A stretch of 64,000 bases of DNA from Cristatella mucedo (lineage: Eukaryota > Bryozoa > Phylactolaemata > Cristatellidae), in contig WPIO01000068.1 of assembly GCA_009760855.2 (NCBI GenBank), forward strand, positions 246,001 through 310,000, read 5' to 3'. The position numbers and the translations under genes are program-made. Numbering within the stretch: position 1 is the stretch's first letter; every line of letters starts with the position of its first letter. Of the stretch, positions 1 through 11,613 are shown piece by piece. Under the pieces are notes generated by a model that was given only the letters and a program-made list of their open reading frames with translations, did no database searches and had not been told where the DNA came from.

Positions 1-1450
1 GTCGGGGCGGCGTGAGGGAGGCGAAGGCGACGGGCGACGGGCAGATCGGCGGCTCCGGCAGCGGCGGGCGACCGGGCGTCCACTGGAGTTCGAAGCGGCG
101 CTAGAAGCAGGCGAGCTACCCGACGCTCGCAGCTCGCGAAGATGCTTCGCTCGCAGCCTGCGAGCGAAGCTGCTCCCAGACAGCCGCCGCCGAATGGCGC
201 CCCTCGCGCCCATCTTACCGCTACGCCTCTCCCGGCTTGCGCCCTCATGTCGCCGGCTTCGCTAGCGCTCGGCGCCGGGGCGCCACCGCCATGGCGGCTG
301 GCGCGTGAGCCCTGGGGAGTACGCTCAGCCGTCGACCGATGGAACGGGCGGCTGCAGTGGGCTGCTCGGGCTCGCCGCCTCTCAACCGACGGCGGAGCGT
401 GCGAGACGCAGCGCCAGTCGGCTCGGAAAGCAAAGCCGGGCGTAAAGCGATCTGTCGTCGAGGCAACGGCCGCCGGACGCCATAGCCTAACCTCTATTGA
501 CCTGCAGCGGCTGCGGCGGCGCTTTCGCGGCGCCGGAGCTGCCGCGGCGGCCGCCCAGACCTGCCGTACCTCCTCGGCGGCCGGCCAGCCCGGACGCGCC
601 GGAAGCCACGGCCGCGGCTCGTCGACTCGAGAGTGACAGCTCGAGCTTTAGGCTGGCGCTTGCCACTGGAGGTCGTCGCCGGCCGCGAAATTTTGGTCTC
701 GCAGGCGGCGTCGAGCCCAGCGCGCCGGAGCTGCGTCGGTCTTCGCTGCTCGAGCGACTGCTGCTTCGCGCCGAGCGGTCGGCGCTGGCTGCGGTAGAAC
801 GCCGACGGCGGCGTCAGCTTGCGGACGACAGCTGCCGGGGGGGGGGGGCAGAACGTACGTCTTAGCAACGGTGCACCGATTGTTGTCCTGGCATTGTTAA
901 GCCCGGAATTGCTAGTGCGGCTGAGCTGAATAACATAAGAACTCGTCGCTTGCGCACTGACGGCCGGGGAAACCGTTCCAGTGTAATTAATGTATGCGAA
1001 CGCGATCTGTGCGGGCTGGCGGGCGAGCTACCCGCTGGCCACGCCCAAGTCCTCGACCTCGGCGTAGGCGCGTTCTCGTGGGTCGCTAATGTTTGCACGC
1101 ACTGGCCGCACGACGCGTCGGAGGCCGGCGGCGGCGGTGCGAAGCATCGGGAGAGCCCGGCTCGCTCTGCTGGCGCGAAGCCAGCGGTCGGAGACAATAT
1201 TCCCCACGGCTCCACGTAAGCGCCTGTTGGCGGTCGTTCGTCGGTGCGGCGCCCCGCACGCCTGGCTCGGGGCATCCCCTTCGATTGCCGTTTCGTGGTC
1301 ATTCTGGTTGGACACATTCACTCAAGCAAGTCGCCTCGGTCACCATGAGAACACCCGGTGCAAGTGCATCCGGCGGGCGTGTCCGCGACGGCCTGCGGCT
1401 AAAGGTATGGGCGTCGAACCCATCGAACCGCTAGCGCCTCACACTTTGCC
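1..1450. other. CpG-rich block, possible promoter or first-exon region of an unseen gene
   Basis: This block is very GC- and CpG-rich compared with the AT-rich DNA that follows, and it includes a 12-G run near 837-848. Several overlapping open frames exist on both strands, but their translations are low-complexity Arg/Ala/Pro/Gly text, as expected by chance in CpG-rich DNA. I recognise no protein domain. CpG-rich DNA of this kind often marks an animal promoter and 5'UTR, so a gene reading off the left edge or starting here is possible. I see no exon that can be supported. Confidence 0.4.
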
Positions 1451-1628
1451 GCCCCGAAAAGGATGTTGCCGCAGCGTTGCCTTGCGACATGCAAACCTCG
1501 ATCACTCGTGGCCAGCTACGATCGAGTTTTGGTGCTCTGAGAAAATAAGGTCAAACCCTCAGCCGGCTTCTTCAAACTCGAGAGAATACGATTCGACTGA
1601 GGTAGAAATTGTGTTTGAGAGAGATGGA

Positions 1629-1632
<4 letters not shown>

Positions 1633-1678
<46 letters not shown>
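1633..1678. repeat. (GA)n microsatellite
   Basis: A near-perfect run of GA dinucleotides of about 46 bp, flanked by degenerate GGAGA units. It marks the right edge of the CpG-rich block. Confidence 0.95.
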
Positions 1679-1681
<3 letters not shown>

Positions 1682-1778
1682 GGAGAGAAATCTTATGAGC
1701 AACTCCTCCTGTGCGGTGATTAAAAGCGTAGTATGCCATTAAAACTGGCTTTGATCTTGTTAGGACGGCGAAATCGCT

Positions 1779-1927
1779 AAATAAATAAATATAACTCATT
1801 TTTATAGCACCCTAAGAGAACTTAATCACTATTCAGGCGCCTCACATATCAGCTTTCACGACCCCACGACCTCAGCCAGACCTCGGTCGGGGCGGGCACC
1901 TTAACCGCTGGACCAAACCAGCTCGGC
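1779..1927 (-). mobile_element. SINE1 copy (tRNA-derived), minus strand
   Basis: Read on the minus strand this gives a tRNA-like head with an A-box region (AGCGGTTAAGGTGC-like), a CCGACC/GAGGTCGTGGG body, then a hairpin-type tail (AGGCGCCTGAATAG, AAGTTCTCTTAGGGTGCT) and an ATAAATAAAT end. It aligns by eye with the better copies at 26856 and 55967. The B-box part is degraded. Confidence 0.75.
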
Positions 1928-2109
1928 TAATGAGATAAGTTGCAGGCCACAGAGCCTCGTTTGTATGGACCGGTCGGGCGTTTGACAGTGGATTAAACCG
2001 CCAGTGCTCACCGCTAAGAGCGAGCGTTGGGTGGGGTGAGGCAGGTGGAGTGGGGCTAACGTCTTTACAGGTGTGACTGGCGTACCAGGGTAGGGCTGCA
2101 TCCATTATT

Positions 2110-4340
2110 TTTTTAATTGCCGTTCAAGCTCCATTTATCGAGAATAGCCGCTCGGTGGTCTCTAATGCTACAAACTGGGTGTAGCAGATTACGAGTCCCG
2201 ACAGATCGCGGTCGCAAGCCCAGCACTCGTGATGGCTCAACTGCCCGCAGCCGCGCGATAATTCCCGCGTCATCCTGAACTTTGTAATCGCGCTAAAGAC
2301 TTGTAGTTGGCTAGCAAGCTCGCGCCACGGGCATGCCGACGTATGGCGTAGCGCGGCAGCAAAGAAGGGTGCCCGCACTGTAAGCTAAAAAAGGCCCATA
2401 CCTATAGCGTATAGAAGTATATTAAAAAATTGGTTGGTTACAGAGGCTTTCAGGGCCACCCATGGTGTTTAAGAAGCTACGGTACGGCGCCCGGAACGTG
2501 TCTCAACTGGTTGACCTGAGATTTAGAGGAAAGCTGCTGCCTCGGTGCCTAGATCGTCAGTGCGGGAACTCACTCAATCGTCTATTACAAGGCGCTGGGT
2601 TTTGTGCTGACTTATAATGGCTTTATCACGTAGCCAGCTCGAAGCCTTTGCAATTTAGGAACTTCAAACAAGAAATATCTCCACAGTCCGGATACAGTTG
2701 GTCTAGCACCTTGCCATTTCACTAGCGAACAGTCATTGGACGTGTGCACTATCTCGACTATCGCGTCGCCCCACTTTAGGTTCAGCAACATTTCCCAAAT
2801 CAAGATCTCATTAAATAAATTGAATAAGTAGGCGGCAGTTCGACTTTGTCAATTAGTGTTTTGATTACTGCTATTTACTTGGAAGAACGACTAATATTTT
2901 CGCCACATCCGCTACAGGGCTGAGGTACGTGACACCTGAAGGTTACTACCAGTCAGTTTCGCACTCTCGTGAAGGCCAAATAAAATAATCTTTTCGAAAC
3001 GCATATCAGGTATCTTGCTTTGACGTCAGATATATTAAACTTTTGCCTGCATCAATTCTAAAAAATTTCGCGTTATCCTAAAGGTTTTCGAGATTACCCA
3101 GAGTAGTTTCACTCCTTCTGCCTTCATCAGGCCAGTAAAGTTCCAACTTTATGTAGCTCAGCTTAACCTTCAGCAGAGTGCTGTTAAAGCTTCGCTCTTA
3201 ATCTAGATATTAAAACATTTGCCTTCAATGTTGTCTGCCACACTTTCACTAATATGTAGAATAAATACAAAATAAACTTGCGTTATAAATGCTATTGGAC
3301 AGAGTATAAGTAAACGTTAGCGGCTAAAGAGCCTTAAAAGCTATCACATCACTTGTAGCAGGCAAAAAATAATTGTCACTTACAGGGTTCAAACTCATGA
3401 TCTATGAGAGGAAGACAGAAAGCACCTCACATTTTGATCAAGAGCTAGATGTTTCTGTGCTCTAAGTAAGACTTTTTGAACTATTTTAAATGAGGGCTGC
3501 TACTGAATTCACAAATGGAAACCTGAGTACGGAAGGGGATAGGAGCTTGCTTGGCTTTGGGCCAAGCGGTACAGCCAACACTAGAATGAAGTTTCGCTGC
3601 ACTAAGCACAAAATTGGTTTATAGCTTCGCCTGGATCAGTGCGGGCACCATTCTATCAAACGTTGCCATAGTAATGGTGGCTTAGCTGATTTGTGTGCAG
3701 GAAAAAGTGAATAAGCGTGAAGAGAGAGATTTCGAAAAATCTGTAATAGGAGACTGATATTGTTGAGGGGCTTCTAGTTTGGTCTTATCTATAGGTAGAC
3801 CCAGAAAACGCTTGTCACAACGAATACTATGAACTAGACTTATTTATAGAATACTAGTATGGGCATACACCACCAAGGAAATTGATATCTATTTTAAATG
3901 CTGGGCACGACCTGCATGTATTGAGCTGGTGACCGGCATACTTCAGTTGCCCGTCGCAGTCCTCCACAGTCCACTCTAATTAAGCAAAACTTGACGGGAA
4001 TTGATTGGCTAAGCTGAAATATTGACTCATTATTGTGGTACATTGTTAGTAGTATGTAACTCTCATTATTCAAAGAATTGCCACCAGACGTTCTTACATC
4101 AGCGAGCTGCAAACATGAAGAACCATTGCCGAAGTCCACCGAAATCCAGCGTCCACAATTGACTTCTTAGCCACTTCCATGTCAGTATACAGCCCAACGA
4201 ACGATTGCGAAAGGAACTAAACGTCTAAATTAATTCATTTTCTCTAGCAAAAAAATGTACCAGTTTGGATCTCGAGCTAACCATTTCACTTAAGGAATCT
4301 GCTTCGATATAGCGTGACCTTAATAATACTTATCATGCTA
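2110..4340. other. Interval with no recognised feature
   Basis: About 2.2 kb of AT-rich DNA with only short random open frames. There may be a worn tRNA-like SINE fragment near 3350-3420 (GGGTTCAAACTCATGATC), but it is too degraded to call. Confidence 0.4.
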
Positions 4341-4344
4341 AGAC

Positions 4345-4792
4345 TTCTCTGCTATTAGTCCTTGATTTATCAGCAGTATCTGACATTATGGACCACTGAA
4401 ATGTTACGAATTGTCAGTCCGCACGACTTGTTATCTCCGTAATCACACTAAATTGGGTTACGTCTAACGTCTGTGAGAGATTTCAAGATGAAGATGCGAA
4501 CGGCTGTAGGTATTAGGGTAGCCTCAAACGTTTGAGGTAAATATGGGCGCTCCGTCATAGGCCTGTTATCTTCACTAGCTGCTGCCTTATAACGAATTGC
4601 CAGACATAGTTAAAGCCTAAATTATTATTTAGATGCCGATGAAACCCAGCTCCGCCTATCCTTCGCCTTTTTTAAGCCTTGATTCTTATACGAGTCAGCC
4701 CAGTTCTCTTGCTACCTGCACCCGACGGCATTTGAATTTGGATGGCTTTTTAACTTCCTGCTTAACCAAATGATTAAAAATGCAGTTCATTT
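4345..4792 (+). pseudogene. Ancient LINE family A reverse-transcriptase fragment
   Basis: Translation in broken frames gives SLLLVLDLSAVSDIMDH, matching RT motif A (SLLVLLDLSAAFDTIDH) of the younger copies. Further on, DADETQLRLSF matches the [11 protein letters not shown] catalytic block, and a worn [16 protein letters not shown]-like segment follows near 4710-4750. Stop codons and indels break it throughout. A minus-strand SINE1 interrupts the 3' side. It is clearly a dead, old copy: homology is visible only at protein level. Confidence 0.7.
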
Positions 4793-4915
4793 CTATGCAG
4801 CCTTAAGAGAACCTGATCTCTATTCAGACCCTTCCCTTATTCCAGGGGGCTTAGCACGGCCTCGGTCAGACCTTGGCCGGGGTGAGCACCTTAACCACGG
4901 GGCCAAAGCAGCGCC
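4793..4915 (-). mobile_element. SINE1 copy, minus strand
   Basis: The minus-strand reading contains the tRNA-like head (GGTTAAGGTGCTCACCCCGG, then CAAGGTCTGACCGAGG) and the tail (GAATAGAGATCAGGTTCTCTTAAGG). The middle is altered relative to the consensus, with GGGGCTTAGCACGG replacing part of the B-box zone. It lies directly against the old RT fragment on its left, so it probably inserted into it. Confidence 0.75.
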
Positions 4916-7440
4916 ATGATAAGACTGGTGCAGATAACATCACAGCCATGACATACACCAAGGAGAAAAATTCCATTATTCTACTGTGCTCTTGCAGCAC
5001 CCGATCTTAAACATCGCTTCAAGCCCTTGCACTCATTTTCTTTATCGTAATCGAGCATTAAACTTGCAATCACCGTTAGTCTGGATCTCATTTCTGGCTA
5101 AAGTTAGCAGCTGCAGTGACATTTCATCTTGCATCTCTTGGCTAAAGTGTATCGATAGCTGATCAGGCTCTGAGTTCCCTAAGAAAAGACTCTTGTGCGC
5201 AACACTTACTCAGTCTTTGTGGAGTTAGAGACTACTAGTTACTGAGATTCGTGCAAAAAGCACATATGCTCTGATGAGCTCTTCCTTGACTACAATGAAG
5301 TTGTCTAGTTTGCTCCAGTGTGCTGGGCTACTAAGTGTTAACAATTCACTGCAGGCTACTAGCCAGGTTGTACCAGCCGGTGGCTAGTAGTCTCTTAATA
5401 ATTGCTTTAGCATTCAGTCAGCACCATAATGCCTGCTTTTGCATATTTGATTCCGAGCATAATGCTTGTCCTTTATCATTAATTTTCTTACAGCAAGTTA
5501 AAAAGCACCTAATGCAAAGTTGACTTCCTTGACTGCCAAGCATGGCTTTAAATAATCAAATCAGCAGCATTATTATGATGTAAAATATGCATAGAACCTG
5601 AGAAGAACAAAGCAAGACCTCCACTAGGGTAAAGGAAAGTAGGCCGGAATGGATCGATGTTTAGCTGAGATTCAAATGATAAAACTTACTTATTGTAGAC
5701 TATTTAGTCACTGGAAAATAATATGTGGTGAAGGTTTTAATGTGAATATCATAAAGAGATGAGCAGACTTTGAGTAGTTTTATGCATAGATGTCGCATTT
5801 AATGTAACAGATTCCGTAATAGCCTTCCCCACTAATCAACCCTTTCAATTAGCTCTGCACTGCTAAGTCTACCTGGTTACTTAATAAAGTTAAAAGACTT
5901 ATCGTTGGTCTAACTTTAACGTGATTTCTTTTCACTACAATATTGGTACTATTGCTGCAAGGATTACCCTCGCAAGCCGATTATTTCATCGGTCATTTTC
6001 TGGATTAACTGACGAGTACAGAAACAAAGCTCATTTCATTGAATTAAAAGCTTCAGTAGCAAGCTAAACGTCAACCTAAAGGATCGATGGTTCAAAATAG
6101 CACTTTAAGCTTGGAGTTGTATACGGTGAATACTGACCTTGCGAATTGTTCAGTGTCAATCGATGAGTACTGACAATGAACGGTAGCGGATTGATTGGTC
6201 TTATGAGGATTCAATCCAAAATTATGCAAGTATTTACCTTGCCAACTTATACATCTTTTGGGCAACTTGAATCAAGGCTTGTATAGATCATTCAAACAAG
6301 GAAACTCGCTGTCTTGCTAGGATTAGCATTGAAAAGGAAAGAAGCATGAATCTGAGCCTAGAATAGATCAACTTAGTTTGAATTCACGTATAGCTATCAT
6401 CATCTAGTTGATAGAAATAGAGCTCAATTATACAATTGAATTCATAATATCTTAAATAACATAGTAAGTTACCATTTAACAATATATTGTGGCATTAATG
6501 AGCCTTAAAGTATCAAAATCAATGGTCCTGTGCTTAAAGGCTATCTGGGCCAGGAACGCTATTATATGAAAATTCATATACATGAAACTAGAGATCCACG
6601 ATTGTAATTTTACGACAAAAAGTAAGTCAGTAGCAAATGGTAACAAATTGCTTACATTTTATAAAATTTAAACAGCTTGAAGCGCCGGGTCAATCTAGAA
6701 GATTTGTGCTCATTTAGTTTTTAATGAATCACCGAAAATACCTTACGCATGGTTTCAAAGATTAGAGCAAAGATTCATGCTGACCCGTTTGCGTTGTCGG
6801 TATGAATGATATCACCAAAGCAGCTTCAGAATTGTCAGACGAAGGTCAATTGGCTGTTATTCGAGTCTGAATTCGAGACCTTCGGCTTAATCCCTCCTGG
6901 TAGTCAACATAGACAGTAGCGTTGGCGAGTTCTTATAAACACCGCCATTAAAGTTTGTCACGAATTGAAACCGCAGGGTGAATCCTGATAAATAAGTCAA
7001 TTTTTGAGTCTCGCCTAATTCTGTAGTCTGACAGCCTGCAGTTGGTGTCAAGTAGCTGCCCACTGAAAATTAGACTCTGGAGGCCCGTAGTAATGCCTAT
7101 TATTAAAAGAAAGCAGCATGTCACGATTCCACGTGTCACGTAACGTAACACGCTGCTCAGCACAGCCACAGAACGCAGCAAAATTGGGAATAATTATGAT
7201 TAAATTAAATCAGCCGACTGCAAGAAATACACAGCAACGTATCTCGATCATGACTAGTACGAAGAGCCGTAGTCAATAAAGGAACTATTTGCCAAGAGCA
7301 CTACAGAGGCTCACATGGCAAGGCCACTGCAAATTAGCACGTCTTCAAGCGAGAAAGTAACAATAAAGAAAGAAATATTAGCTGATTTAACAGCCTCACA
7401 TGCATAGCGGCAGGAGAGCCTTACACCAACGGCTAACACC
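4916..7440. other. Interval with no recognised feature
   Basis: About 2.5 kb of AT-rich DNA. Open frames are short and have no recognisable protein similarity. I see no tandem repeat, tRNA or LINE tail. Confidence 0.4.
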
Positions 7441-7540
7441 GCCGCGTGCAGTTGGCAATAAAGGATCGCCCACTGCAGGATTTGAATCCACGATCTCTGT
7501 TGCAAAGAGCGAGTACCTTACCTCATGGGTTACCACCGTA
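7440..7540 (-). mobile_element. SINE2 copy (second tRNA-like SINE), minus strand
   Basis: The minus strand reads GAGGTAAGGTACTCGCTC (A-box-like), then GAGATCGTGGATTCAAATCC (B-box, compare GGTTCGAATCC), then GCAGTGGGCGATCCTTTATT and GCCAACTGCA. The same order recurs at 14215, 14400, 38790, 46086, 62256 and 62940. Unlike SINE1 it has no AGCGCC...GGCGCT hairpin tail. Confidence 0.7.
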
Positions 7541-7962
7541 CCTCGTGGGCTATCTTAATGAGCGTAATAGCCACTTAAAACGGAAGCGCCGAGTTTTCAC
7601 ATGGGATTGTGCTCGCGCAGTTTTCTCAGCCGTTAAAACACTGATGATGAGCGGTAACCAGCAAGAGGCTTGCGACCAGTCACGAGTCTCAACGGAGCGC
7701 TACACACGGCACACGCAGCGAGTACAGGAGCACATATTCAAAGGCCGGGCAGGTCAACCTTGATAAATTCAACAAAAGCAGCAACTTACCCACTTCGGCG
7801 TAAATTGCGTCCTTGCAATGCGAAATACTGCTCGACGGCTTCACGTAAACCCGTATGGTTTTTCCAGACAACATTCTAATAAATATCCGCATCAGTGTAA
7901 CCTCTAAGTGAACAATTAAAAGAGCTTCAAATATGCACAAAGCGCTAGGCAAGCGGTGGCAT

Positions 7963-8046
7963 ATGTGTGATATGAGTGATATATGAGTAATATGAGTGAT
8001 ATGAGTGATATGAGTGATGATATATATGAGTGACATATGAGTGATG
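7963..8046. repeat. ATGAGTGAT-type minisatellite
   Basis: About 84 bp of tandem ATGAGTGAT/ATATGAGTGAT units of roughly 8 to 11 bp with small length variations. Confidence 0.9.
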
Positions 8047-8870
8047 CTTACGCTTCAGCGAAAATACGGGAGGGGGCGAGGAGGGAAGATAACTCAATAA
8101 CAGCGGTCCGATATAAACGACTCCAAATGGCAAACCACTTTCAGCGACAGTTTTACTCCTCGTAAAAACCGCATCCTTCAATAAGTAACCAACGTAAATG
8201 AACGGCACAGACCCGAGTTCGCAATGAAGTCCATTCTTGGTAGAGCTCCCGGTGCTTGCGGCATTCCTACCCTTGCTCAACTGCTCAGTGGACAGCCTGT
8301 GTGACAACGAGCTGTGTGCGGCCTACGGAAGTAATAGGGTAAGTACTAGAACTTTTTGAAATGCCTCGTCCTTCCCTCGAACGTTCTAGATTATGCCCAG
8401 GCAATTCCGGCATCAGTATTTCGCTGCAGTTTTTTTTTATCGTTTTCGCCAGTCCTGGGCAAGGCCCAATTATTTGCGCAACTCACACTATTTTATATTA
8501 AATTTTGTGGTTCTACATTTATTTTCAAGCTATCAGACTTTCGCCGTAATGCGGTCTTCTAACTTTCTCAGACGCAACAGTGCAGACTGCTCGGCAGGAA
8601 GCGGACAAATATATTACTGTGTATTTCGCGGACTGCAGCCGCTGAAGGCTTGTTACTTTTAACGGCCTACACACTGAACGAGCTTTATCGACAATATATT
8701 TGGAAACTGTAAATTGTTGTGTTTCTCACTGAGCTATAGAAAATATTTATAGCTAGGTTAAAAAGTATTACTGGAGAGCTATTACTCTGATATTTTTTTA
8801 ATGCATCGTTGCTTTAGAGCATGAGGTACACAACTCATAATACAGTAAATCATGAACTACCGGCCAGCTG

Positions 8871-8897
8871 CTCTCTCTCTTTCTCTCTCTCTCTCTT
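8871..8897. repeat. (CT)n microsatellite
   Basis: A CT run with one TTT interruption, lying at the 5' edge of a degraded SINE1. Confidence 0.9.
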
Positions 8898-8992
8898 GGT
8901 GATCGAAGTCGTAGGTTCGAGCTCTATAGCGAGTGTGAAACACTTGGATATATGCTAAGTTCTCTTAGGGCACCGTATAAATAAATCACCGT
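8898..8992 (+). mobile_element. Truncated SINE1 copy
   Basis: It keeps the second half of SINE1: a B-box (GTCGTAGGTTCGAGCTC), then CACTTGGATA, AAGTTCTCTTAGGGCACCGT and an ATAAATAAAT end. The A-box half is missing, replaced by the CT run. Confidence 0.7.
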
Positions 8993-9003
8993 GTATTCAA
9001 GGT

Positions 9004-9240
9004 TCCGTCACTCGCTTTTGCGTCACGTTATTCTGCGGCTACAGCCAACCTATCAGAACTAGTTTCCCACTAGGCCGGGCATTATATCACCAACTCTTCT
9101 GGCTCGAGTCATTAGTTATGCCTTAATCAGCCTCTTATCCATTGGAGACCGCATCTTTTAGTAAGCTTCCAAAGCCTGGAACTCAATCCCGATTGAAAGC
9201 TCAACCTCGTCTGATTTAATGGCAATTAAAAAGAAGCTAA
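9004..9240 (+). mobile_element. Diverged LINE family A 3' fragment (first of two)
   Basis: The sequence follows the C-terminal coding part of family A: CGTCACTCGCTTTTG, CAGCCAACCTATCAG, then CCATTGGAGACCGCATC and AAGCCTGGAACTC. These correspond to the segments for [20 protein letters not shown] and AWNSLP. It is frame-broken and old, and the next fragment returns to an earlier point of the same element. Confidence 0.75.
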
Positions 9241-9244
9241 TGAG

Positions 9245-9720
9245 TCAAACTTCGGCGGCGGCTAGGCTTGTCAGTCGTGATCGTTACAGTTGCCACATTA
9301 CACCACTTCTCGCCGACTTGCACTGGCTTCCGATCAAGAAGCATATTGACTTTTAAAGAAATTCTGTCACTCACTTTGAGGTACGTTCATTCTCTGGCTT
9401 AAGACCAATTACCAGAACTACTTCCCCCGAGGCCAGGCATCGTACCATCCTTTTTTATAAATCATTTCGTTAGCTATATATATATACCTCGAACGAACCT
9501 TAAATCCCTTGGAGACCGTGCCATTAGTTTATATACTCATTAATCGTAAAATTTACTCCTGACTATCGCCACAAAATCCCCTGACTTGACGACAATTAAA
9601 ATGAATTTAACTATGCACCTGTTTATCACAGCATTTATTGGGTCCTTGTGGTTTCGCTCTTTGTGCGTGCTTATGCGTTCTGACATTGCAACGTGACACT
9701 AGCGATGTTTACAGGCTGAC
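9245..9720 (+). mobile_element. Diverged LINE family A 3' fragment (second, tandem)
   Basis: It restarts at AGGCTTGTCAGTCGTGATCG (the SAARLVSRERRSCHITPLLADLHWLP region) and runs through the C-terminus into the 3'UTR (ATTTATTGGGTCC, GTGCGTGCTTATGCG). Together with the preceding fragment this is two partial head-to-tail copies, either independent insertions or one duplicated copy. Stops and indels rule out function. Confidence 0.75.
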
Positions 9721-10839
9721 ACTGAGTATCTCATCTCCATCCTAGTTATGCTTTTTGACGTTGTTTACGTTACCACGAACGATATCCGATAATGGTCCAT
9801 AAACGTTTTTTGGAAATTTGCATATTATAAGACAAATAATTTTTACCTGCAATCCCGTCTTGGTGATGGACATATGATGACCGGAATGTAGCAAACGAAT
9901 TTGTTTTGTAAGACCTAATAGTACCGAAAGTGGTACGTCGAGCTCAAAAACCACTTTCTCTGATATTTACTACACCCGAGTGACTTTTTTCGGCAAACTT
10001 TGTAAATGTAAGCTACTCAACCTTAAAAGGACGCACAGAATATTACTTGAAACTATGAAAAAGCTTTAAATTACAAAAACAAATATTAACATGTGTCCTC
10101 GAGGTAAACCGCCCGATTGGTAGTTATAACATTTACAAAGCGTAAACCCGATCGCATCAAGTGTTGCCACGCCCCTGTAAGTATTAGCTCACCTTCGCCG
10201 AACAACTATCCGAGGACGTAACGTATTCTTTTCATTGCATAAATATGTTGATTTTGCTACGTATACATTGTCTCACTAACCGGACGTGATTATGGTTCGG
10301 CGACTGGACTATCGTTAAGGATAATATATTGATAATTTACTGCCGCCTAGGCTGCGGTAACTATGGAGTCAATTATCAACGCACGCACTGAATCCTGGGA
10401 CTGCTGATCCGATTCGTGTAGCAGCCATTGAATGAGCCGGACGTCGATGGCTCAAGAACCGAGCGGCTGGCACCTATACTGATAGAACTAGCACTTCAGT
10501 CACGGGGAATCGGTCTGCAAATTTCGATTCAACTCTATTCAAGAGAAATTAATGTGATTTCAAGTTCCAAGTTATGTCGTTTATAGCTTGAAATTTTTTT
10601 GACGAACGCGGGTCGGCCGGACGTGTCTCGTAGCCAATCCCGGGTCTGACTGCCGCAGCATGCGAGCTATCGTCGATATGCTCTATCTATGCTATATAAG
10701 GGTCTTACATGAGATTCTTATAAAGTTAACATATTCCTAAAGATACGTATTCATCTAGTGCTATCGTTTTTTATAGCTTGCCGTTCTCAGTTTCTCTTCC
10801 ACATGACCGAGTCACATCCCATTCCTCATTTTCTTGCTT
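9721..10839. other. Interval with no recognised feature
   Basis: About 1.1 kb with no supportable coding region or repeat. Confidence 0.4.
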
Positions 10840-10948
10840 ATCTACCACTTGTCATTCAATCGTGCTTCCTTTGCAGCGAATGTAAAGCGCTTAGACAGAG
10901 ATTGAGTTCTCTGATGGCGCTTAATCAAATGTATTATTATAATTATTT
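10840..10948 (+). mobile_element. LINE family A 3'-tail fragment
   Basis: CCTTTGCAGCGAATGTAAAG, CGCTTAGACAGAGATTGAG and TTCTCTGATGGCGCTTAATC reproduce the family A tail and its hairpin arms, followed by ATTATTATAATT. A short piece of 3'UTR (CATTCAATCGTGCTTCC) precedes it. Confidence 0.8.
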
Positions 10949-11465
10949 TGCCATATCTCCAATAATAGTTATCAGAGCAACTTTAAATTTGGAATTTATG
11001 GTTGTTTCTATTTACTCATTATTCCAGCTGTCTCGCGTGCATGCTTGACGTAAGTAGATGGATTTATTTTAATGGTATGGTGACCTGGCTTTTTTCGTCC
11101 AACGCGTTATGGCATAATGCGCTGTGGTATTGCATGCTAATACTGATCTAATCAACATGAAACTTGGCGTATACTCTCCTTGATATGTGCTTCAAAGTTA
11201 TCTAACAGTAAACTGATTGAACCGGACCCTTTTGTGAGTAGCTGCAGGGTTTACATTATCACTTGTCTTCAACATAATTTTCCCATATGCTGTCTTTGAT
11301 AATTTGAAAAGTCTGCAGTTTCTTTCTAATTCCGATCATATCGACGTGAAATTTAGAATGTGTGCTCTGGTGCATTTGAATGTCATATAATTCCATTTTT
11401 GCTGAAAGTTAATGTTTGAACGTTATAATTTCTTTCAGATTTTTTAGATTTCTAAGATAGCCATA
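10949..11465. other. Interval with no recognised feature
   Basis: About 500 bp of AT-rich DNA just outside the left end of the TIR element. I see nothing recognisable in it. Confidence 0.4.
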
Positions 11466-11488
11466 TGAGCCCGATGGCGATAACCTGG

Positions 11489-11502
11489 GTTACCATGGTA
11501 AC
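11489..11502. promoter_or_regulatory. Perfect RFX X-box motif 1
   Basis: GTTACC-AT-GGTAAC fits the RFX X-box consensus GTNRCC-N(0-3)-RGYAAC in both halves. It lies at the centre of a 38-bp palindrome (11477-11514, one mismatch per arm). Sequence match only: binding is not shown, and the symmetry may serve the transposon end instead. Confidence 0.5.
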
Positions 11503-11520
11503 CCGGGTTATCGCACCCGG

Positions 11521-11534
11521 GTTACCATGGTAAC
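11521..11534. promoter_or_regulatory. Perfect RFX X-box motif 2
   Basis: A second GTTACC-AT-GGTAAC, centred in a perfect 42-bp palindrome (11507-11548; 21-nt arms with no loop). It overlaps the first palindrome by 8 bp. The same caution applies as for motif 1. Confidence 0.5.
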
Positions 11535-11613
11535 CCGGGTGCGATAACTTCCCGAATATTGGTACAAATTATACGCAAATAGGCTAAAAAATGTTAGATC
11601 GTCGAGTTCTATT

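Noticed and set aside
142-868. Several overlapping open frames of 120-164 codons on both strands in the left CpG-rich block
   Set aside because: They are Arg/Ala/Pro-rich with no domain, and occur on both strands at once, as expected by chance in GC-rich DNA where stops are rare.
7963-8046. Possible CRISPR-like spaced repeat
   Set aside because: The units are tandem with no unique spacers, and the genome is eukaryotic. It is a minisatellite.
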